From assembly GCF_013373365.1 (NCBI RefSeq), contig NZ_CP035925.1, forward strand, positions 3,348,001-3,412,000: a DNA stretch of 64,000 bases. The letters are read 5' to 3'. Position numbers and translations under genes: made by a program. This DNA comes from Lentibacillus sp. CBA3610. Its GTDB lineage: Bacteria > Bacillota > Bacilli > Bacillales > Amphibacillaceae. Shown here in pieces: positions 58,890 through 64,000 of this stretch (the first letter of the stretch is position 1; every line of letters starts with the position of its first letter). Under the pieces are notes generated by a model. The model had not been told where the DNA came from. It searched no databases and worked only from the letters and a program-made list of their open reading frames with translations.

Positions 58890-59098
58890 GAGCCATAAGC
58901 TGGCCGCCAACATCACCGAGTAAGCTACCAAGTGCAGGCCTCCGAGGAGTGCAGCATCACCGAGTTCTCTTGCAACACGACGAGCAATGCTTTTCTGCGA
59001 GGAGTGCGACATCACCGGAATAACATGCAACACGACGAGCAATGCTCTTCTGCGAGGAGTGCGACATCACCGGAATAACATGCAACACGACGAGCACC
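58890..59098 (+). repeat. tRNA-associated element, Lys copy, with tRNA-Lys 5' fragment
   Basis: It begins with GAGCCATAAGCTGGC, a shortened version of the 5' end of tRNA-Lys (GAGCCATTAGCTCAGCTGGC at 59158), preceded by TGTAC as at the true gene. The body then matches the Thr copy (CACCGAGTAAGCTACCAAGT, GCAGGCCTCCGAGGAGTGC, CAACACGACGAGC) and expands into a tandem repeat. Confidence 0.75.
58943..59098 (+). repeat. 55-bp tandem repeat, about 2.8 units
   Basis: Units start at 58943, 58998 and 59053, exactly 55 bases apart, each opening with CGAGGAGTGC and containing TGCAACACGACGAGCA. The second and third are nearly identical; the first differs in the middle. Confidence 0.9.
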
Positions 59099-59157
59099 CT
59101 TATACTGTTATAGTAAAAAATCATTATAAAAGTAAAGACACCAAAATAACATTGTAC

Positions 59158-59230
59158 GAGCCATTAGCTCAGCTGGCAGAGCATCTGACTTTTAATCAGA
59201 GGGTCGGAGGTTCGAATCCTCCATGGCTCA
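59158..59230 (+). tRNA. tRNA-Lys(TTT)
   Basis: Acceptor GAGCCAT pairs with ATGGCTC; anticodon TTT in GACTTTTAATC; no encoded CCA (ATTCG follows). It ends the array. Confidence 0.96.
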
Positions 59231-59283
59231 TTCGACCATCATAAACGTTAGCAAATGCATAACAGACGATAATGGCAGATAAG

Positions 59284-59320
59284 CAAGGTTGTTATGATGT
59301 TAACAGCCTTGTTTATTTGC
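59284..59320 (+). terminator. Terminator after the tRNA array
   Basis: AAGGTTGTTA pairs with TAACAGCCTT allowing one G-T pair, followed by GTTTATTT. Confidence 0.7.
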
Positions 59321-59407
59321 ATTTTATCGTGTTTTTTTACATAATAGAAACAGTAAAATGAATATCAATTATGATGACTTTCACATAGTATAAAAGGATG
59401 AGTTGGT

Positions 59408-60697
59408 ATGGAAACTTCCAGAATTCCTGGCTTTTATAACATGACCGTTGATGAACGCCGGCAATTGCTTGGAACAATGAATCTGTTTACGGAAGAAAAT
59501 ACAGAATATTTATTTTCTAAAGACCCGTTACCAACGGATACAGCTGATAACATGATAGAAAATGTGATCGGGACGTTTCCGCTTCCTTTAGGATTAGGAT
59601 TGAATTTCCTGATCAATGGGAAAGACTATTGTATCCCTATGGCCATTGAAGAGCCATCTGTCGTGGCGTCGGCTAGTCACATTGCGAAAATTGTCAGGAA
59701 TACTGGCGGATTTACAACCGAAGCGACCGACCGTGTGATGACGGGACAAATCCAGGTTGTCGGATGTCCTGATTTCAATGCGGCCAAAGAAACGATAATG
59801 AAAGAAAAAGATGCGTTAATTGAAGCCGCCAATAATGCATACCCTAGTTTAATGAAAAGGGGTGGCGGTGCTGAGGATCTGGAAGTCAGACTGCTAAATG
59901 GAGAATCGGATTCCAAATACGGACAGATGCTCATCCTGCACCTTTACATCAATACGTGTGATGCAATGGGGGCCAATATGGTCAACACAATGGCTGAGTC
60001 ACTGGCGCCAGTTGTTGAAGACTTGACGGATGGTAAAGTGTATTTGCGTATTCTTTCCAATTATCCTGATCGCTGTCTTGCACGTGCGCGCTGCGTCATC
60101 CCGCCGGATATGCTGCAAACAAGTGACTTTTCGGGTGAGGAAGTACGCGACGGGGTCATCCATGCTTATGAATTCGCGGCTTCTGACCCGTACCGCGCTG
60201 TAACTCATAATAAGGGCATCATGAATGGAATCGATCCTGTCGTGATTGCGACCGGTAATGATTGGCGTGCAGTAGAAGCCGGTGCCCATGCACATGCCGC
60301 GCGTGACGGTATGTATACATCGATGACAGTCTGGTCTAAAGATGAAGAGGGAAATTTGGTCGGTGAATTGGAATTGCCGATGTCAGTTGGTACGGTTGGC
60401 GGCTCCATCAGGGTGCATCCGATTGCCAAACTTGCCCATAAACTGTTAAATGTTGATTCAGCCCAGGAGCTTGCCGGGGTCATTGTAGCAGTCGGCCTTG
60501 CGCAGAATCTTGGAGCGTTAAAAGCGTTAGCAACCGATGGCATTCAGAAAGGACACATGGCATTACATTCTCGTTCTGTTGCCATTGCAGCAGGAGCTAC
60601 AGGGGAGATGATTGATATGATTTCAGAGCGGTTAATTGACGAAAAAGAGATCCGTGTCGGAAAAGCTAAAGAATTGGTGGAAGAATATAAAAAATGA
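59408..60697 (+). CDS. mvaA: Hydroxymethylglutaryl-CoA reductase, class II
   Basis: It converts HMG-CoA to mevalonate in isoprenoid synthesis. The 429-residue protein has the class II features: EEPSVVASASHIAKIVR near residue 83 (catalytic Glu), DAMGANMVNTM, AVTHNKGIMNGIDPVVIATGND (catalytic Lys, Asp) and GTVGGSIRVHP. The C-terminal helix carries the catalytic His (HMALHSRSVA). The stop overlaps the mvk start by four bases. mvaS is not in the window. Confidence 0.95.
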   Translation: METSRIPGFYNMTVDERRQLLGTMNLFTEENTEYLFSKDPLPTDTADNMIENVIGTFPLPLGLGLNFLINGKDYCIPMAIEEPSVVASASHIAKIVRNTGGFTTEATDRVMTGQIQVVGCPDFNAAKETIMKEKDALIEAANNAYPSLMKRGGGAEDLEVRLLNGESDSKYGQMLILHLYINTCDAMGANMVNTMAESLAPVVEDLTDGKVYLRILSNYPDRCLARARCVIPPDMLQTSDFSGEEVRDGVIHAYEFAASDPYRAVTHNKGIMNGIDPVVIATGNDWRAVEAGAHAHAARDGMYTSMTVWSKDEEGNLVGELELPMSVGTVGGSIRVHPIAKLAHKLLNVDSAQELAGVIVAVGLAQNLGALKALATDGIQKGHMALHSRSVAIAAGATGEMIDMISERLIDEKEIRVGKAKELVEEYKK

Positions 60698-61659
60698 GTG
60701 TAGAAAAGGCAACAACTTCAGTACAAACAGCTATTGGCGTAGCTCATAGTAAATTGATTTTAATCGGGGAACATGCAGTTGTACACGGGCAGCCTGCCAT
60801 TTCTCTCCCATTTCCGTTAGTCGGAGTGGAGGCGATTATCGATTATGTGCCGGGTTCGGTGAAAATTGACAGTACGTTTTATCATGGACCCCTTGAATCC
60901 GCACCTGACTCTCTGAACGGGCTTACCTCTTGTATTGAAGCGACATTGGAAGAGCTTGACATGCCATGTGAAGATTTGTTGATCCGGATTAAATCATCCA
61001 TTCCCCCGGGAAAAGGTCTCGGATCCAGTGCATCTGTGTCGATTGCGGTTATCCGTGCCCTTTTTGCCTTTGCGGAAGAGGATTATGAGATGGCAGATAT
61101 ATTACGGCTTGCCGATATTTCCGAAAGACATGCTCACGGGGAACCAAGCGGTATTGATACACTCACGATAACATCTGAACTTCCGATTTGGTATAAAAAG
61201 GAAGAGCCGATTGACATGATTGAGCCTCAAGGTGATTTCCATTTTATCGTTGCAGATTCAGGCAGAATGGGTGATACCCGTTTGGCAGTTGAATCGGTGA
61301 CGAAACTGATCAAATCGGCACCGAAGCGGATTCAATCCAAATTGGAGCGGCTTGGTGAAATAACACACCGGGCCAGAACGGCATTGGAAACGGCTAGTAA
61401 ACACCTGCTGGGACAAATGTTAAATGAAGCACAAAAAGAACTGGAAGCACTGGGTGTCAGTGATGCAGGATTGAACAGATTGATTTATCTTGCCCGTCAG
61501 GAAGGTGCTTTAGGTGCTAAATTAACAGGTGGGGGTAATGGCGGTTGTGTCATTGCCCTGGCTGAGAATGAGATGCATTCCAAACAGCTGTGTGAGAAGC
61601 TGAGAAAGTTTGGGGCACATGCTGTATGGTCATTCGCGCTGGACAGAAAAACGGAGTAG
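60694..61659 (+). CDS. mvk: Mevalonate kinase
   Basis: A GHMP kinase that phosphorylates mevalonate, 321 residues. Motif 1 LIGEHAVVHGQPAISLPFP, the ATP loop SSIPPGKGLGSSASVSIAVIRAL with PSGIDT, and motif 3 LTGGGNGGCVIAL are intact. Its ATG overlaps the mvaA stop. A terminator follows it. Confidence 0.95.
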   Translation: MSVEKATTSVQTAIGVAHSKLILIGEHAVVHGQPAISLPFPLVGVEAIIDYVPGSVKIDSTFYHGPLESAPDSLNGLTSCIEATLEELDMPCEDLLIRIKSSIPPGKGLGSSASVSIAVIRALFAFAEEDYEMADILRLADISERHAHGEPSGIDTLTITSELPIWYKKEEPIDMIEPQGDFHFIVADSGRMGDTRLAVESVTKLIKSAPKRIQSKLERLGEITHRARTALETASKHLLGQMLNEAQKELEALGVSDAGLNRLIYLARQEGALGAKLTGGGNGGCVIALAENEMHSKQLCEKLRKFGAHAVWSFALDRKTE

Positions 61660-61673
61660 TTGTTCAAAATAAA

Positions 61674-61713
61674 AGGTAAAATGGCGACTATAGGGTCATT
61701 TTACCTCATTTTT
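61674..61713 (+). terminator. Terminator or attenuator between mvk and mvaD
   Basis: AGGTAAAATG pairs with CATTTTACCT, followed by CATTTTTTG. It would end or reduce transcription before mvaD. Confidence 0.8.
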
Positions 61714-61748
61714 TGAATTGGTTCGATAAAGGCTAAAGGGGTTATAAC

Positions 61749-62726
61749 ATGAAAACAACAGCAAAGGCTCATACAAACATAGCTCTCATCAAATATTGGG
61801 GAAAACGTGATGAGTCATTAATCCTGCCAATGAACAACAGTTTATCGTTGACGTTGGATGGTTTTTATACAACCACAACAGTTGAATTTCAGGATAGCCT
61901 GATGTCAGATCGTTTTTATTTGAATGACCGGCTGATTGATGGAAAAGAATATGCCCGGGTAACCGCATTTCTTGATCGCATCCGTGAAGCGGCAGGACGG
62001 CCGGATGCTTTTGCTGAGATCCATTCCACTAATCATGTCCCGACTGCAGCCGGTTTCGCATCGTCTGCTTCCGGGTTTGCCGCTTTAGCTGCAGCGGCGG
62101 CTAAGGCCATCGATTTACCAACTGATGAACAGAAACTTTCAATTTTGACGAGACAAGGGTCTGGTTCCGCATGCAGGTCGATTTATGGCGGGTTTGTCGA
62201 ATGGGAGAAAGGTGCAAAGGCTGATGGATCTGATTCGCACGCTGTCCCGATTGCGCCTGCCGATCATTGGGATATCAGGGTTGCTGCTGTTGTTTTATCG
62301 TCTGCCGAGAAGAAAGTGTTAAGCCGGGAAGGGATGAGACGGACAGTGGAAACATCAGCTTACTATCCTGCTTGGGTGGACAGTATTCCGGATGATCTGG
62401 CCGCGATCAAAGACGGTATTGCGGAAAGGGATTTTGAAAAAGTGGGGGAGATAGCCGAAGCGAATTGCCTGCGGATGCATGCGACAACATTGGCTGCTAA
62501 TCCCCCGTTCAGTTACTGGCACAGTACGACTTTGTCAATAATGCAAGCTGTTCGGGACTTGCGGTCAGCTGGTGTCCCGGCGTTTTTCACGATTGATGCG
62601 GGACCAAATGTGAAGGTTCTTTACCTGCCTGAATATGAAGCGACAATTAAGGAAACGCTCCGTAACGTTCCCGGTGTTCATGATGTGACAGTAAGCAGGC
62701 CCGGCCAAGGCGTATCCTACATTTAG
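61749..62726 (+). CDS. mvaD: Diphosphomevalonate decarboxylase
   Basis: It makes isopentenyl diphosphate from mevalonate diphosphate with ATP. The 325-residue protein has AHTNIALIKYWGKRDESLILPMNNS near the start, PTAAGFASSASGFAALAAA (ATP loop) and GSGSACRSIYGGFVEW. FTIDAGPNVKVLY near the C terminus is typical. AAAGGGGTT lies before the ATG. Confidence 0.95.
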   Translation: MKTTAKAHTNIALIKYWGKRDESLILPMNNSLSLTLDGFYTTTTVEFQDSLMSDRFYLNDRLIDGKEYARVTAFLDRIREAAGRPDAFAEIHSTNHVPTAAGFASSASGFAALAAAAAKAIDLPTDEQKLSILTRQGSGSACRSIYGGFVEWEKGAKADGSDSHAVPIAPADHWDIRVAAVVLSSAEKKVLSREGMRRTVETSAYYPAWVDSIPDDLAAIKDGIAERDFEKVGEIAEANCLRMHATTLAANPPFSYWHSTTLSIMQAVRDLRSAGVPAFFTIDAGPNVKVLYLPEYEATIKETLRNVPGVHDVTVSRPGQGVSYI

Positions 62727-62738
62727 GGGTTGAACAAG

Positions 62739-63835
62739 TTGTCCGATTCCACTTTAACAGTAAAAGTCCCGGGAAAATTGATGGTTGCCGGGGAGTTTGC
62801 TGTCCTTGAAAAACATCAAAAATTAGTTGTGATGGCAGTTGATCGCTTGTGTACGCAACGTTAAAAGAAAGCAGCGACAATCGTCTGACGCTTGAGACAT
62901 TTGATCTGCACGATTTAGCATGGACCTGTGAAAATAATGAAATCCACGTCAAAACGGATGATGAACGCGTACGGTTTGTGGAAGAAGCGATGCATGTTGT
63001 CCATACATATTTAAATGAGAATAATATTGAGCTGGATCCATTCCATCTTTCCATTCGAAGTGAATTGGATGATGCATCAGGAAGAAAATATGGCCTTGGG
63101 TCGAGTGCTGCAGTTGTCACATCCGTGGTGGCGGCTATGTTGATGAAATTTTTGCCCGAAAAGCCGTCTGAAAAGCTGATTTTCAAATTGGCGGCTATTT
63201 CACACGTGAAAACACAAGGAAGCGGGTCTGGCGCTGATGTAGCTGCCTCTTCCTATGGCGGATTTTTGCAATATGCATCATTCCAGGCAGACTGGCTTCA
63301 GGCTGCTTATTATGACTCCGTGAGTATTACGGAGCTCGTAAAAAAGGACTGGCTTTATTTTCATGTTCAACCGATCAAGCTGCCGAAAGATTTGTATATG
63401 TGTATCGGATGGACGGGAAAGCCTGCCTCCACACATCAATTGGTTATTGGGATTGCCAGACTCAAGACGGATAATCCACCATTATACGAACAGTTTCTGA
63501 CAGACAGTGAAAAAGCCGTCAGCACTTTTTTAAATGGTATTGATCGGGGTGAGCCTTCATCCATCATCGACGGGACAAAACAAAATCGTCAGGCACTGGC
63601 TGCTGTTGGCAGACATGCTGATGTTAATATTGAGACACCCTTATTAAAAACACTCTGTGACCTCGCCGAAGAATATGGCGGTGCCGGGAAGCCATCAGGT
63701 GCCGGCGGCGGTGACTGCGGGATTGCATTTCTGCCGTCCCGTGAAAAAGCTGAAAAACTGGCCAAAGCATGGGAACAAGCAGGAATTAAACCGTTGACTA
63801 TCGTTGCCTCACAGACAGGAGCGGCTGAAACATAA
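62739..63835 (+). CDS. mvaK2: Phosphomevalonate kinase, one frameshift
   Basis: A GHMP kinase acting on phosphomevalonate. A TTG start gives KVPGKLMVAGEFAVLEKHQK (motif 1) up to VDR. One T is missing at about 62847 (CGCTTGTGTAC; CGC TTT GTG TAC expected), after which the next frame carries the rest: RKYGLGSSAAVVTSVVAAML (ATP loop), GSGSGADVAAS and GAGGGDCGIAF. Corrected length is about 366 residues. Given other indels in this window, the gene is probably intact. Confidence 0.9.
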
Positions 63836-63906
63836 GAAAAAACGCTGACGCGTCTTTTCAGATACCAGGGGTCGGATTGGCAGAAATCGGCGAGTTAGCC
63901 GATTTC
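63836..63906 (+). repeat. Dispersed GGTCGGATT hairpin repeat, copy C
   Basis: It starts directly after the mvaK2 stop: AAAAAACGCTGACGCGTC, TTTTCAGATACCAGGGGTC, GGATTGG and a hairpin (AAATCGGC, GAGTTA, GCCGATTT). It is the inverse of copy B at 39587-39665. Confidence 0.8.
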
Positions 63907-63951
63907 TGTACCTGAAAACGACATTTAAAATTTTATGCTATCTTTTCAATC

Positions 63952-63995
63952 AAAAAAAGCAGGATTGACTGATATGAGCCAATCCTGTTTTTTTG
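63952..63995 (+). terminator. Terminator downstream of mvaK2
   Basis: CAGGATTG pairs with CAATCCTG, followed by seven or more T residues. It would end the mevalonate unit. Confidence 0.85.
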
Positions 63996-64000
63996 TATGT

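Noticed and set aside
58943..59098. CRISPR-like reading of the 55-bp repeat
   Set aside because: Units are directly tandem with no unique spacers, the number is below three full units and no cas genes are near.
62839..62852. Programmed frameshift in mvaK2
   Set aside because: No slippery heptamer or downstream structure is seen, and single-base losses are common in this window, so error is simpler.
62647..63186. Minus-strand frame of 179 codons over mvaD/mvaK2
   Set aside because: It is the antisense of two well-supported GHMP kinase genes and has no recognisable features.

Overview
The window is chromosomal DNA of a spore-forming, motile, low-to-moderate G+C Firmicute of the family Bacillaceae. 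The gene set (str/S10/spc/alpha ribosomal superoperon, ecfA1-ecfA2-ecfT-truA-rplM-rpsI, then cwlD-salA-gerD-kbaA-pdaB and an rRNA operon) follows the order known from Bacillus subtilis. The protein style and the mevalonate genes suggest a halotolerant relative such as Lentibacillus, Virgibacillus or Oceanobacillus. That placement is inference.

Layout. 1-21.5 kb: end of fusA, tuf, then a long co-directional run from rpsJ to rpsI, interrupted only by secY, adk, a KOW protein, infA, rpoA, the ECF transporter genes and truA. The map gene usually found after adk is missing. 21.5-34.4 kb: an accessory block between rpsI and cwlD. It holds a rearranged integrase and a transposase remnant, a TetR regulator with a palindromic operator and an HrtBA-like ABC locus, a broken AEC transporter, small stress-type proteins, an Eis-like acetyltransferase, a Yip1/membrane-fusion-protein pair and three DUF948 proteins. 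34.4-39.2 kb: sporulation and germination genes. 39.2-45.8 kb: 16S-tRNA(Ile)-tRNA(Ala)-23S-5S-tRNA(Asn)-tRNA(Thr); the 23S gene carries a ~440-nt intervening sequence with a broken IVP gene. 45.8-57.9 kb: accessory genes. These are a LiaF-like protein, two divergent HPII-type catalase-like proteins, a CsrA-like gene plus flagellin behind a SigD-type promoter, an 829-residue tandem ATP-grasp protein, and an amidase with a small partner; two copies of a palindromic repeat bracket the amidase/second catalase block. 58.0-59.2 kb: a tRNA array (Glu, Val, Thr, Tyr, Gln, Lys) containing an unusual repeated element attached to 5' fragments of tRNA-Thr and tRNA-Lys. 59.4-63.9 kb: mevalonate pathway genes mvaA, mvk, mvaD and mvaK2.

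Sequence quality matters here. Invariant stretches of the 16S and 23S genes contain single-base insertions and deletions, and rplP, an essential gene, carries two compensating frameshifts. Single-base frameshifts elsewhere (mvaK2, IVP, ABC ATPase, AEC transporter) may therefore be read errors rather than decay.

The most interesting material is the tRNA-associated element at 58.25-59.10 kb, the pair of catalase-like proteins lacking the distal active-site Asn, the CsrA-like/flagellin/tandem ATP-grasp neighbourhood, and the 23S intervening sequence whose arms share a motif with dispersed intergenic repeats.
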